A stretch of 64,000 nucleotides of DNA from VRUE01 sp963725085 (GCA_963725085.1 CAVRXM010000002.1:1-64000); one strand, 5' to 3'. Positions 1 to 9,092 are shown, numbered from the stretch's first letter. Numbers and translations are program-made. The notes: generated by a model from the sequence alone, not told the origin.

Positions 1-6
1 TCACCG

Positions 7-43
7 AAAGCCGAAAGCCCGCATCGGAAGCGGGCTTTCGGAA
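7..43 (+). terminator. Hairpin like the tail of the tRNA-derived repeat
   Basis: A GC-rich inverted repeat (GCCCGC, short loop, GCGGGC) is flanked by GAAAG and CTTTC. The same hairpin follows the tRNA-like module of several repeat copies, for example at 35141-35167. The window opens with the bases that normally follow the CCCCGA end of that module, so a repeat copy or a genuine tRNA gene probably ends just left of base 1. There is no clear T-run, so termination is inferred from shape only. Confidence 0.55.
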
Positions 44-80
44 TTCGTCCTCGTCGTTGACGAGTTCGAGAGAGGCGCTT

Positions 81-98
81 GGTACCGGTTTTGGTACC
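81..98 (+). repeat. Isolated GGTACC pair, remnant of the left module
   Basis: Two GGTACC hexamers six bases apart (81-86 and 93-98) resemble the start of the left module of the dispersed repeat, where the spacing is five. Nothing else of the repeat is recognisable. It lies just beyond the 3' end of the secreted-protein gene at 116-1126. Confidence 0.4.
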
Positions 99-115
99 AG
101 GCGGTCCGAGGTGGA

Positions 116-1126
116 CTAGCTTTTCTTCGCCGGCTTCTTCTTCAGCGTCACTTTGTAGGTCTGGGTGGCGGCGGTGCCGCCGGTCGGCGTGAAGGTGACG
201 TCAATCCGCGTTTTCAGCTTGCCCTTTGCCTTCAGGGCCTTGCGTCCGGCGGCGGTCGGCTTCAGCGGGACCTTGACGGTTCCGCCAGCGGGGACGGACA
301 GGGTCGCCCTCTTGATCCGCTTCGGTTTGCCTTTGCCGACCACGGTCAGGGTGCCGCCGCCGGGAACGACGACGGCAAGGGACCCCGTTCCCTTCTTCTT
401 GTTCAGGGTCAGCTTGCCCCGTTTGAATTCGTTCGAAGGGGAGACGGATTGCGACGGGGTCGTGATCGAGACGGCGTCGACGCCGCTGTTGAAGTAGTTG
501 TCCTGGATCGCGACGGCGATCCGCAGCCGCACCGTCTGCCCGGCGAACGGCGTCAGCTCGGTGGTGATGTGGGTTGGAAGCATCTGTTCTGGATCGCCGT
601 TCTTATTGGCGAAGACGGTGGCGAGAATGTCACCTGGGTCGAGGGATTCGATGGCGGCGCTCGGCCGCATGACGTCGACCCTCATCTGCTGGTTTTCCGG
701 CACTTCTTCCCCGATCGAGAACGGTCCAGGATCGGTTTCGAGGGTGTTCGGCTCCGGCACCACGATCGGCTCATATGAGACGTAATAGAGCGTCATCGAA
801 AGCGTTTGGGCGACGGACGGCTCGAGTGCGACGTCCTGGTAGAGGATCGTCGTATCGATCGAGTCCCCGTCGCTGAGGGCCGCCCAGCTGCCCGAGGGCG
901 GCGCGAAGAATGGTTTCGACGTTTTCGGGGTGAGGGGACCGCTGTAGGCAAACCAGCTGGTATTGCCAGTGCTGTTGCTGTTGTAGACCTGCCAGCCGCT
1001 CAGGTTGCCGGACTCGAAGTCGCCGTTTGCGACCGATGCGGCACGGGCGCCGGGGGGCGAGAGCAGAGCGCAGCCAGCGAGCGCAGCGACGACGGTGATC
1101 CTGATCCACCTGGTCCAGCTGAGCAT
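116..1126 (-). CDS. Secreted protein with lectin-like N-terminal region and Lys/Gly-rich C-terminal domain
   Basis: 336 aa. The N-terminus is a signal peptide with a charged start, a hydrophobic stretch (VVAALAGCALL) and a likely cleavage after GARA. The mature part begins with NGDFESGNLSGWQVYN, a motif typical of secreted carbohydrate-binding or PEP-CTERM-like modules that announce a mean-plus-glycan style beta-sandwich. The last 100 residues (KLTLNKKKGTGSLAVVV onward) form a basic Gly-rich domain that also ends the proteins at 4632-5963 and 48449-48850. In this clade such domains cap many extracellular proteins; the function is unknown. I expect an exported, cell-surface protein. No operon partner is visible. 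Confidence 0.75.
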   Translation of the reverse strand: MLSWTRWIRITVVAALAGCALLSPPGARAASVANGDFESGNLSGWQVYNSNSTGNTSWFAYSGPLTPKTSKPFFAPPSGSWAALSDGDSIDTTILYQDVALEPSVAQTLSMTLYYVSYEPIVVPEPNTLETDPGPFSIGEEVPENQQMRVDVMRPSAAIESLDPGDILATVFANKNGDPEQMLPTHITTELTPFAGQTVRLRIAVAIQDNYFNSGVDAVSITTPSQSVSPSNEFKRGKLTLNKKKGTGSLAVVVPGGGTLTVVGKGKPKRIKRATLSVPAGGTVKVPLKPTAAGRKALKAKGKLKTRIDVTFTPTGGTAATQTYKVTLKKKPAKKS

Positions 1127-1166
1127 CTCATCTCCCCGATAGTTGGACGATGACCGCCGGGCAACC

Positions 1167-2003
1167 CTAGATCGCTATCCGGCAAGGCGCAACCGGCGTC
1201 CGCACAACTCCGCGCGCCGCGGGAGCGCCGGGCGAGGCCGTCGCGCGCGCCCGCCTGCGATTGGGCATCCCTGTCTGGGATGCGCGAGCCGATGGGGGGC
1301 GGCTGACCTCGCGACCCTTCGGCTGGGTCCGGTGACGACGGACGAATTCGCCGAGGCGCGCGGCGTGTCGAGGAAGGTTGGGGTGACCCGCAAGCAGGCC
1401 GAGGCACGCCTCCGCCAGGCCATGCTCGAATACATGTCCCCGACCAAGCGGGAGGTCGTCACATTCGCGGAGGCCGGCGCGCTGCATGTGAATCGGCTCT
1501 CCAGGATGCGAGCCGCGTTCGTTACACAGCGCCCAAAGTCCCTTCAGCAGCTCGCGCTCGCCGTTGTCGACAAGGTCGTCCGGAAGAGTCTGGATCGACG
1601 CGATTGGATTCTTCGGGCGCTTTCCGGTCGCCCGCTCGGCAACGTTCGACAGGAAATCCTCTAAGAAGCTCCGCAGCTGCGAGTTCGCCGACTCCCAATC
1701 GCCGCTGCCGTAGCCGTTTGCTGCACGGCGATAGTGCAGACCGGCGGTTGACCATCCTCGCTGCTCTAACTCGACTTCAAGCCCGTTCAGCTCCTCCGAC
1801 ATCGCAACCTCTGGGACAATGGGGGTCAACCGCGAAGACCGGGCGTCGAACTCCCAGCCGTCGGCCGCCAAGGCGTCCCGCAGCGCGGACCACTCCGAAA
1901 GCCACCGTTGACGAATCGTCGCAGCGGGCGCGATCTTCTCCAGCACCATCCGCACCAATTCTCGAGCCGCCTTCTCGGCCTCCGGGGTGTCAGCCTCGCG
2001 CAT
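1167..2003 (-). pseudogene. Abi-like hypothetical protein, truncated and fused to unrelated sequence
   Basis: The open frame is 278 aa, but only the first ~170 residues look coherent. They include TIRQRWLSEWSALRDALAADG, a GDWESANSQLRSFLEDF segment and the family-like end WALCNERGSHPG, a layout seen in abortive-infection-associated proteins of actinobacteria. After GSHPG the frame runs into sequence antisense to the integrase-like remnant and becomes Arg/Ala-rich. The frame is also open upstream of the ATG at 2003 (LQLVFKG precedes it), back to a stop near 2063, so the 5' end may be lost too. No function is proposed beyond the family resemblance. Confidence 0.45.
1333..1494 (+). pseudogene. 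Integrase N-terminal fragment (possible)
   Basis: In this frame the sequence reads VTRKQAEARLRQAMLE, then TKREVVTFAEAGALHV. This resembles the arm-binding/SAM-like N-terminal region of tyrosine integrases (TRKEAEAxLR ... TFAEAxxxYL). The similarity stops at about 1494, where the antisense Abi-like gene begins, and no catalytic R-H-R-Y domain follows. I call it a remnant of a site-specific recombinase. The assignment is by motif resemblance only. It matters because tyrosine integrases often use tRNA 3' ends as attachment sites, and such ends are scattered over this window. Confidence 0.4.
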
Positions 2004-2465
2004 CCCCTTGAAGACCAGCTGCAGGCGATGTTCCTTGTTGTCGGCGCGCGTGGGCTCCCACTAGTCGGCTTCAGCCTCGAGGAGGAGAGTCCCGATCTGC
2101 GCAGTGGAGTAGGCGGAAGTGATCGCCTCGATAAGGTCGCCGACGGTGTGGGAGCAGAAGGGGAAAGCCACCGGCAGAGCCTAGAACTTGAGGCTCGGGT
2201 CTCGACCCGCGGCAGCTAAGCTCAGCCGCAACAGGGAGCGCGTTCGGCTGGATAGGACTCCAAAGACGACCTGCCCGCGTGCGGCGCTGCCGGTGGTGGC
2301 CAGCAGGGGAAGCGAATTGAGCCTCAACGGGACCACCGGTAATCTCGGAGGCAACCGACCGTAGGGGGCAACATCGCGTCAAACGCCAATCTGACGTCCC
2401 AACAACAGGACTCCGCTCAAGAATCGAGTGGCGCCATCAGGAGCCAGACCGGTGCAAACGAGGGT
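2004..2465. other. Intergenic stretch with no convincing gene
   Basis: About 460 bp between the Abi-like remnant and the methyltransferase. Reading frames here are short and Arg/Pro-rich in the manner of shadow frames. The left edge may hold the lost 5' end of the Abi-like gene. I see no repeat copy, tRNA or clear promoter. Confidence 0.5.
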
Positions 2466-3254
2466 TTGGCACCTCTGGAAGCCCCTCCGGAACCCACCGC
2501 CGCCGAGCGTCAGGTGGCCGACCTGGTCCAGATCGAGACGGATCCGGAGACGGCCGCAGCCGTCCTCGATCGAGTGCCCCTTTGGTTTCACACGTTCTCG
2601 CTCGATCGCTCCAGGGAGCTCTACACCCACGGCGTCGCCCGTGATCATCGCTACCGGGTTCCCGCCTTGCCTGAGGATTTTGGCGGCATGGGCGTGCTTG
2701 ACATCGGCACCTTCGACGGTTTCTACGCGTTCCTCGCCGAGGCGCGGGGGGCGGGGCGGGTCGTTGCAGTCGACAACGAGCAGTACAGGGAGTGGGTCAG
2801 CTCGCGCTGGGGTGTCGAATTGCAGGGAGGCGAGGGGTTCGCCGCGATCCATGAGCTACTTGACTCCGAGGTCGAGTACCAACGCATCGATGCATTTGAT
2901 CTGGACGAACTCGGGGAGACGTTCGACTTCATCCTCTGCTTCGGGATCCTGCACCGGGTGGAGAACCCGCTGGGGCTGATGAAGATCATTCGACGGCGCC
3001 TCGCGACCGGCGGACGGGTGCTGCTCGAGACCCACGGGGCGGCGGATCGGACTTTCGATTCCGCGGCGGTTCACATCTCCGCGCCGGGAGAGGTCTATGC
3101 CCGTGATGACTTCGTGTACTGGGGTTTCACCCCCGCAGGCTTGGACGCAATGGCTTGCCATGCAGGCTTCGAGGGCTTCGAGCTCATCGACACGCCGGTG
3201 ATCGATGGCCATCCTCGTGTGCTCGGGGCACTCCACTCCGGCCCGCTCGACTGA
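2466..3254 (+). CDS. SAM-dependent methyltransferase, CmoB/DUF1698-like
   Basis: 262 aa from a TTG start; the true start is uncertain. A class I methyltransferase motif I is seen as VLDIGTFDGFYAFLAE (about residues 77-92), followed by the acidic VVAVDNEQY strand that binds the SAM ribose. Later come FDFILCFGILHRVENPLG (motif IV/post-IV) and GGRVLLETH. The pattern DGFYAF plus GILHRVENPL is typical of the CmoB/DUF1698 group, first known from tRNA wobble-uridine modification. Many actinobacterial members act on other, unidentified substrates, so I assign the fold but not the substrate. The next gene starts 114 bp downstream on the same strand. Confidence 0.75.
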   Translation: MAPLEAPPEPTAAERQVADLVQIETDPETAAAVLDRVPLWFHTFSLDRSRELYTHGVARDHRYRVPALPEDFGGMGVLDIGTFDGFYAFLAEARGAGRVVAVDNEQYREWVSSRWGVELQGGEGFAAIHELLDSEVEYQRIDAFDLDELGETFDFILCFGILHRVENPLGLMKIIRRRLATGGRVLLETHGAADRTFDSAAVHISAPGEVYARDDFVYWGFTPAGLDAMACHAGFEGFELIDTPVIDGHPRVLGALHSGPLD

Positions 3255-3367
3255 TCGCGGTTCCTCGCGCGGGCGAGCGGCGGTCTAAGTCACGCGAGAA
3301 AACAATCGTTTTCCAGGGTTTTAACAACTCCGGAGGCTTTTCGTGGTCCGATTCGGGTGAATCAGAG

Positions 3368-4126
3368 ATGGCCTCGGCATTGCCCCCGCTATATGCACAC
3401 CGGCTCGGCCGCCACTACGGTCCGGACTCCTCGGCGGCCGCACTTCGCCACACCCTCACCGGCCCGGTCGAGGGCCTCGAGACCGATGTATGCCTGACCG
3501 CCGACGATCGGCTGGTCCTGTTGCACGATCCGCTGCTCACGCTCGGCACCACGCTTGATGGCTGGGCGCGCCAGAGGACCGCTGAAGAGATTCGATCGGC
3601 GCTCATCCGTGATTCTGCGGGAGAGCCGACGACGGAGCATCCGCTCCTGCTCGAGGAGCTGATCGACCTGGTGCCGGAGGGGGTCGGCCTCCAGCTCGAG
3701 GTCAAGGCGCACGCCGACCCGGCTCTCGCCTGCCGCACCTCCGAGGCGCTCTGCGAGCGGCTTCAGGGGGAGCTGATCCGCGACCGAGTCGAGGTGATCA
3801 GCTTTCATCGCGAGGCGTGCGCTGTCGCCTCCGCAAACGGGATCCCGTCCCGCCTCGTGATCTGGGCCGACTACGCGCTCGAAGCGCTTGCTTCCTGGGC
3901 TCTCCGGAGCGGAGTGGACGGGATCTCAGTCGAGCACTTCCTGCTCTCCGAGCGGCTGGTCGGGGTGCTTCGGGACGCCGGACTGAGCGTCAACGCCGGC
4001 ACTGTGAACCACCCGGCGCTCCTAAGCCGGGTGCTCAAGTTCGCGCCCGATGCGATCTGCACCGATCGCCCTCACGAGATTCGCGCGGCGGCCGAAACAG
4101 TCACCGCCCTGGCGCTGCAGCCCTGA
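3368..4126 (+). CDS. Glycerophosphodiester phosphodiesterase
   Basis: 252 aa from ATG 3368; the open frame extends upstream but without family residues. The GDPD catalytic set is present: AHR (His11-Arg12), the metal-binding pair E38/D40 in GLETDV, HD at 53-54, and a later acidic/lysine strand QLEVK. These enzymes hydrolyse glycerophosphodiesters to glycerol 3-phosphate plus an alcohol, with TIM-barrel fold and metal dependence. No signal peptide is seen, so a cytosolic enzyme of lipid turnover or phosphate scavenging is likely. The C-terminus (APDAICTDRPHEI) matches the family closing strand. Confidence 0.85.
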   Translation: MASALPPLYAHRLGRHYGPDSSAAALRHTLTGPVEGLETDVCLTADDRLVLLHDPLLTLGTTLDGWARQRTAEEIRSALIRDSAGEPTTEHPLLLEELIDLVPEGVGLQLEVKAHADPALACRTSEALCERLQGELIRDRVEVISFHREACAVASANGIPSRLVIWADYALEALASWALRSGVDGISVEHFLLSERLVGVLRDAGLSVNAGTVNHPALLSRVLKFAPDAICTDRPHEIRAAAETVTALALQP

Positions 4127-4435
4127 GAGCGATGGCGTGCGGCTTACGTAATCCTCAGTTCTCTCAACGTCAGCACTCCCCACTCTCCGTGCTGGGTGGC
4201 ACGACCGAGTCGGGCTTCACAACCAGGTCACAGCGCGCTGAGCGCGAGGGCCCGCAGGCAGAGCCCACGCTACCGCTTGAGAGGAGGAGCGGCCGCGCTA
4301 CTGCTTTCGACTGCTGTGCGTGGAAGCGGCAGCCCTGGGCCGGGTGGGTCAATCAGTAAGAGGGGTTCGTTCGACTATCCGCCGGTGGTAGCGAGAGACG
4401 AATCGAGCCCCCGCCTCGCATCCGTGACAAGGTGT

Positions 4436-4589
4436 GGTACCACTTTGGTACCGGACGCATGGTCCTATGAGCCTATGCGTCCAGCGCCGGGGACGCGGGG
4501 GACACATGGGACGCGGACGGACGCATATGGCATTTGTGCCCGGCCGGCTGGGGGCCAAGCGGTCGCCGGTTCAAATCCGGCCTCCCCGA
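4436..4589 (+). repeat. tRNA-Pro-derived repeat, copy 1 (full)
   Basis: Starts with GGTACC, five bases, GGTACC. Continues with GGACGCAT-type units and a gcgtcc/ggacgc inverted repeat, then ends with the anticodon loop CTGGGGG, T-arm GCCGGTTCAAATCCGGC and acceptor end CTCCCCGA. The left part diverges from the consensus and one base of the anticodon 3' stem differs (CCAAG). It ends 42 bp before the GTG start of the Kelch-like gene. Confidence 0.85.
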
Positions 4590-4631
4590 CTAAACATTGC
4601 CTCTCCCAATCGGCAGGGGTACGCTGGCTGG

Positions 4632-5963
4632 GTGCTGAGAAGAGCACCGAGAGTGGCGTCTGCGGTTTCGGCAGCGCTACTCAGCGTTCTGGCGGCGCCG
4701 CAACTCGCGAGCGCTGCCGGCTCGGGCTCCTTCAGCCCGACCGCTTCGATGGGGGTGCCGCGCTCCGGCCCGGCCGCCGCCGCTCTGCCGAATGGCCGAG
4801 TGCTGGTTGCGGGAGGCTACAGTGCCACGGATTTTCGCTCCAGCGCGGAAGTCTTCGATCCCGCGGCGAGCAGCTTCGACTCCTCTGGCCTGGGCGCGAT
4901 GGTCAAAGCCCGGCGGAGCGCGGCGGTTGCTCCCCTTCCGAACGGGCGAGTGCTGATCGCAGGCGGCTACAACAACTCAGGCACCCTGGCGAGCGCGGAA
5001 GTCTTCGAGCCGACCGGCAATGGCTTCAGCGCGGCCGGCTTCGGTTCGATGGTCGGTACTCGCGCAGATGCCGCCTGCTCGCCGCTTCCCGACGGGCGGG
5101 TGCTGATCGCCGGTGGAACAGCCGACGGAGCCCACTCCCTCTCCAGCGCGGAAGTCTTCGACCCAACGACCAACAGCTTCAGCTCGGCCGGGATCGGCTC
5201 AATGGGAACCGCGCGTCTGCAGGCGATCGCTGCGCCCCTATCGGACGGTCGCGTGCTGATCGCCGGTGGCTATGACAGCAGCAGCCATTCCTACCTCTCC
5301 AGCGCGGAAGTCTTCGACCCAACGACCAACAGCTTCAGCTCGGCCGGGATCGGCTCGATGGTGATCCCGCGAGCAGGCGCTGCCTCGTCGCCGCTTCCCG
5401 ATGGGCGGGTGCTGATCGCTGGGGGGTACAGCGAATCCTCCATCGTCGCGAGCGCGGAAGCCTTCAACCCCGCAACCAGCAGCTTCAGCTCGGCGGGGAT
5501 CGGCCCTTTGGGAACGGCGCGCGCATATGCGGCCGCTGCCCCCCTCGGCGACGGGCGGGTGCTTGTGGTGGGGGGCACATCCAACGGTTCTTCCGACCTC
5601 TCGAGCGCCGAGATCTTTGCGGCTACCAACTCCTTTGGCCTTGTCAACGTTGTCAAGGGGAAGAAGCTTCTCGTGCGGGTCTCGGCCTTCGGCAGAGTGG
5701 ACGTACGGGATGCCGGCGCGAAGGGCAGGGCGTCGGCTGCCAGGAAGCGGAGCGGTGCGGCGCTGTTCAGATACTCGCACGCCGTCGGAGGGCCCGGGAC
5801 GATCGAGGTGCGACTCAGGTTCACCCGCCGGGCCAGAGCGCTCCTGAAGCACAAGGGCCGATTCAAGGCACGCGCCAGGATCAGGTTCTCCCCCCGCGGC
5901 GGTTTACCAAGAAGCAGAACGGCTGAGTTGACGATTAAAGGGACGTCCCGGAAGACGCCGTGA
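4632..5963 (+). CDS. Secreted Kelch-repeat protein
   Basis: 443 aa from GTG 4632; the open frame continues upstream through the repeat but those residues are spurious. A signal peptide ends near LAAPQLASA. Six units of about 55 residues follow, each with GRVLVAGGY or a close variant and SSAEVFDPxxSSF, the signature of Kelch/galactose-oxidase type beta-propeller blades. The C-terminal ~110 residues are basic and Gly-rich (VRVSAFGRVDV ... RARIRFSPRGG), like the ends of other secreted proteins in the window. No catalytic residues of galactose oxidase are evident. A surface-binding role is inferred. Confidence 0.8.
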   Translation: MLRRAPRVASAVSAALLSVLAAPQLASAAGSGSFSPTASMGVPRSGPAAAALPNGRVLVAGGYSATDFRSSAEVFDPAASSFDSSGLGAMVKARRSAAVAPLPNGRVLIAGGYNNSGTLASAEVFEPTGNGFSAAGFGSMVGTRADAACSPLPDGRVLIAGGTADGAHSLSSAEVFDPTTNSFSSAGIGSMGTARLQAIAAPLSDGRVLIAGGYDSSSHSYLSSAEVFDPTTNSFSSAGIGSMVIPRAGAASSPLPDGRVLIAGGYSESSIVASAEAFNPATSSFSSAGIGPLGTARAYAAAAPLGDGRVLVVGGTSNGSSDLSSAEIFAATNSFGLVNVVKGKKLLVRVSAFGRVDVRDAGAKGRASAARKRSGAALFRYSHAVGGPGTIEVRLRFTRRARALLKHKGRFKARARIRFSPRGGLPRSRTAELTIKGTSRKTP

Positions 5964-6099
5964 CGGCAGCAGCCTGCTTTCCTCGCCGGTTGCCCGGTCG
6001 GCTCGCGACTGGGCCTCGTCAAGAATGGGAGCGAAGGGAACGGGCCAGCGCGATGACAGGTAAGGGTTGGTGGTCGTCGCCTGGCGCGTAAGGAGGCGT

Positions 6100-6244
6100 G
6101 GTACCGCTTTGGTACCGACCGATCTGTCCGATCCGTCCCAATCCGGGGACGGAAGGGACACATGGGACGCGTCCGGACGGATATGGCAGTCGCGTCCTTC
6201 GGCTGGGGGCCGAGCGGTCGCCGGTTCAAATCCGGCCTCCCCGA
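6100..6244 (+). repeat. tRNA-Pro-derived repeat, copy 2 (full)
   Basis: Full two-module copy. Here the anticodon arm TTCGG-CTGGGGG-CCGAG is perfectly paired (with one G-U), so the tRNA-Pro(GGG) identity is clearest. A degraded hairpin (GAAGCCCGCTTTGAAGCGG) follows. The surrounding 5964-6458 holds no gene. Confidence 0.9.
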
Positions 6245-6458
6245 TAAGCCGGAAGCCCGCTTTGAAGCGGCTCCGCCGCCCTTAGGGGGTCACGGCCCTG
6301 CGGATCTATGTTCACCTGATGGAAGTGGCTATCACGTAGTTCTCCACATTCACGCTGCGACAGAGTACGGATGCCCGGACCCTCCTCCGGGGGCTACGTT
6401 TTCTTCACACTCCGCTGCTTGCGCCGGACTGCACTAACCGAGCGAAAGAAAGGTCGCA

Positions 6459-7556
6459 ATGGAAGCCGGGAATGGCGACGAAGCCCGGAATGGCGACCGG
6501 ATGAAGCGTGTGGTCGTCGAACGCTTCGGTGGTGCTGAGGTTCTGAAGGTAATCGAGGAGGACGCTCCGCGGCCCGGTCCCGGCGAGGTTCGCGTCAGGG
6601 TCCTCGCCGCGGGCGTGTCGTTCACCGATGCCCAGCTGCGCGCCGGCACGTACATCCGCGGCGCGCCGAAGCCTCCGTTCACGCCCGGATATGAGCTCGT
6701 TGGCGTCGTCGAGGAGCTCGGCCCGGATTGCACGAGGCTGAAAGTTGGCGACCGCATCGGCGCGCTGACGGTGTGGGGGGCCGACGCGGACCGGGTCTGC
6801 GTCCCGGAGGTGGGCTCGGTCGGGGTTCCCGACGACCTCGACCCGGCGGAAGTGCTGAGCCTCCTCTTTCCGTACATGACCGCCTACCAAGTGCTTCACC
6901 GCACGGCCAAGGTCAAGAGCGGGGAGACGGTGCTCGTGCACGGTGCCGCGGGCCGGGTCGGCATTGCAGCCCTCGAGCTCGGAGCGGCGGCTGGCCTCCG
7001 CCTCCTCGGGACCTGTGCGGCCCGCGATCGCGCCAAGGTTGAGGCACTAGGCGCTGTGGCGATCGACTACCGCAAGGAGGACTTCCTAGCTCGGGTGCGT
7101 GAGTTGACTGGCGACGGCGTGGACGTCGTGTCCGACTCGCTCGGGGGCCCGATCTCGCTGCGCTCATTCCGCGCTCTGCGGCCGGGCGGAAGACTCGTCG
7201 TGTTCGGCCGTTATTCCACGCTCAAGGAAGGGCACAAGGACTGGCCGGCCGTGATCAAGTGGTATGCGGCGATCGCGACCCTCGTGCTCTGGGCCACGCT
7301 CTCGCCCCGCCGGCGGGTCTCCGCCTACCACGTCCAGAAGTATCGCGACACCGCTACGAGGCGAGGTGGAGCAGTCGGCGGGGAGCCGATGGATCCAGAG
7401 CAGTTCCGGGAGGACTTCCGCGCGCTGCTCGGGTTGCTCCGTGAGGACAGGATCCACCCGGTCGTGGCCGAGCGCCTACCGTTGTCCGAGGCTCGCCGTG
7501 CCCACGAACTTCTCGAGAGCTCGGCGTCGAAGGGAAAGCTCGTGCTCGTGCCATGA
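6459..7556 (+). CDS. Zinc-type alcohol dehydrogenase-like / NADPH:quinone oxidoreductase
   Basis: 365 aa from ATG 6459, preceded by AAAGAAAGG; an internal ATG at 6501 (MKRVVVERFGG) matches the usual family start and is an equal alternative. The N-terminal GroES-like fold shows PGPGEVRVRVLAAGVSFTD and PGYELVGVVEELG. The Rossmann glycine motif VHGAAGRVGIAALELG lies near residue 160. The catalytic-zinc Cys/His ligands are absent, which places it in the zinc-free quinone oxidoreductase branch. It has a long insert near residue 265 (KWYAAIATLVLWATLSPRRR) that is hydrophobic and unusual. Likely a cytosolic NADPH-dependent reductase. Confidence 0.8.
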   Translation: MEAGNGDEARNGDRMKRVVVERFGGAEVLKVIEEDAPRPGPGEVRVRVLAAGVSFTDAQLRAGTYIRGAPKPPFTPGYELVGVVEELGPDCTRLKVGDRIGALTVWGADADRVCVPEVGSVGVPDDLDPAEVLSLLFPYMTAYQVLHRTAKVKSGETVLVHGAAGRVGIAALELGAAAGLRLLGTCAARDRAKVEALGAVAIDYRKEDFLARVRELTGDGVDVVSDSLGGPISLRSFRALRPGGRLVVFGRYSTLKEGHKDWPAVIKWYAAIATLVLWATLSPRRRVSAYHVQKYRDTATRRGGAVGGEPMDPEQFREDFRALLGLLREDRIHPVVAERLPLSEARRAHELLESSASKGKLVLVP

Positions 7557-7575
7557 GCGACGAGGAGGCTCGCTG

Positions 7576-7719
7576 ATGGCGCGTGATCTAGGTCCACTCG
7601 CCATCGCGACGCCCAGACACGAGGGCGAGTCGCGCTCGGTGGCTCGCTATTTTCCCATTGCCGAGCACGGCCTGATAGGCGACCTGCCTAAAGCGCCCCC
7701 TGGGCTGAGCCATGCATAG
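7576..7719 (+). pseudogene. GH15 glucoamylase-like N-terminal fragment
   Basis: 47 codons starting 17 bp after the oxidoreductase stop. It ends YFPIAEHGLIGDLPKAPPG. Family GH15 enzymes (glucoamylase/trehalase type) begin with a block like PIAEHGLIGDxxTxALV, so this looks like the first few dozen residues, cut off abruptly. It overlaps the next gene start by 8 bp. Too short to be functional; read as a deletion scar. The call rests on one short motif. Confidence 0.45.
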
Positions 7720-8911
7720 GGGGGCGGACAGCGCGCTGCGCCGGGGGGGCGCGGTCGCTTCGGGCTTCGAGGAGGTGCGAGCCGAGTTCGATCGCAATTT
7801 CTCCGAGCGGGGCGAGATCGGCGCTGCCGTCGCCGCGTATTGGCGTGGCGGGAAGGTGGTCGATCTGTGGGGTGGCTGCCGCACGTCGAGTGGGGACGCA
7901 CCGTGGAACGAGGACACCCTGGTCGTCGTCAACTCGACGACCAAGGGTCTCGCGGCGATGACGGTCGCCGTCGCGAACTCTCGCGGCTGGATCGACTATG
8001 AGGCACCGGTCGCCGAGTACTGGCCCGAGTTCGCCCAGAACGGCAAGGGCGCCGTCACCGTGCGCCAGCTCCTCAGTCACGAGGCGGGGTTGGTCTGGAT
8101 CGACGAGCCGTTGCGCCCGAACGACATGCGTGACCTCGACCATGTGTCTCGTGCACTCGCGCGTCAGAAGCCGGCCTGGGAGCCGGGAACGCGGCACGGG
8201 TACCACGCGATGACGGTCGGGCTCTACATGCAGGAGCTGATCCGCCACGTCGACCCGGCGCATCGCACGCTCGGCCGGTTCTTCGCTGAGGAGGTCGCGA
8301 AGCCGCTGGAGATCGAGTTCTACATCGGATTGCCGCCCGAGGTTCCCGACGAGCGGCTCGCGCAGCTGAGGCTCTTCTCTCCCATGCGCGCCATCCGAGC
8401 GCTGCCCTCGGTCCCCAGGGGGTATGTGATGCGGATTCTGTGGCCCTGGTCGCTGCTGCGAAAGTCGATGCTGTTCGCGGACCTCGACCCGAACGATCGC
8501 CGCATGCTCGAGGTCGAGATCCCGGCAGGCAACGGCGTGGGGACGGCGCGGGCGATCGCGCGAGCCTACTCGGCGTTCGCGGAGGGAGGAGCGGGGCTCG
8601 GCATCACCCCGGCGACGCTCGCGAGCCTCACGGCGATCAACGACCCCGAGCGTCCGAGGGACGAGGTAATGGGTGTGCCCAGCTGGATGTCGCTCGGCTT
8701 CCTCCGACCAGGACCGCAGCTCGATTGGGGCTCGAGTCGGCGCGCCTTCGGTACGCCGGGCGCCGGCGGCTCTTTCGGCTTCGCCGATCCCGACGCACGG
8801 CTCGGCTTCGCCTACGTGATGAACAACATGGAGTTCCACATGTTCGACGACCCGCGCGAGAAGGCGCTGCGCGACGCCGTGCACCGCGCGATCCGGCGGC
8901 TCTCAGACTGA
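7712..8911 (+). CDS. Serine hydrolase, beta-lactamase/EstB-like esterase
   Basis: 399 aa. The class C beta-lactamase-like catalytic SxxK is seen as NSTTKG (Ser75, Lys78) and the Tyr motif as HGYHAM (Tyr164). The closing GAGGSFGFADP segment matches the family's HTGxxG-equivalent glycine strand. There is no signal peptide, so a cytosolic esterase of the EstB type is more likely than a drug-inactivating enzyme. The start follows the GH15 remnant; the first ~15 residues are not typical and a GTG at codon 16 (GAVASGFEEV region) may be the true start. Substrate unknown. Confidence 0.8.
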   Translation: MHRGADSALRRGGAVASGFEEVRAEFDRNFSERGEIGAAVAAYWRGGKVVDLWGGCRTSSGDAPWNEDTLVVVNSTTKGLAAMTVAVANSRGWIDYEAPVAEYWPEFAQNGKGAVTVRQLLSHEAGLVWIDEPLRPNDMRDLDHVSRALARQKPAWEPGTRHGYHAMTVGLYMQELIRHVDPAHRTLGRFFAEEVAKPLEIEFYIGLPPEVPDERLAQLRLFSPMRAIRALPSVPRGYVMRILWPWSLLRKSMLFADLDPNDRRMLEVEIPAGNGVGTARAIARAYSAFAEGGAGLGITPATLASLTAINDPERPRDEVMGVPSWMSLGFLRPGPQLDWGSSRRAFGTPGAGGSFGFADPDARLGFAYVMNNMEFHMFDDPREKALRDAVHRAIRRLSD

Positions 8912-9092
8912 GACCGAGAAACCCTGCGAAGGCGGTTTCGCGTCTTCCCTCCTCGCGCGAAGCTGGAGCTTGCTCACGGATCGGTCAGACCCTCGAGTCT
9001 CGTCCGTTCCAGGAGCGTGAGCGATGTCCGCCGACGCGCTCACATGATGGACCGGCGCACCCGCGAACACTCATGGTCTCGGGCCTGGCGCC

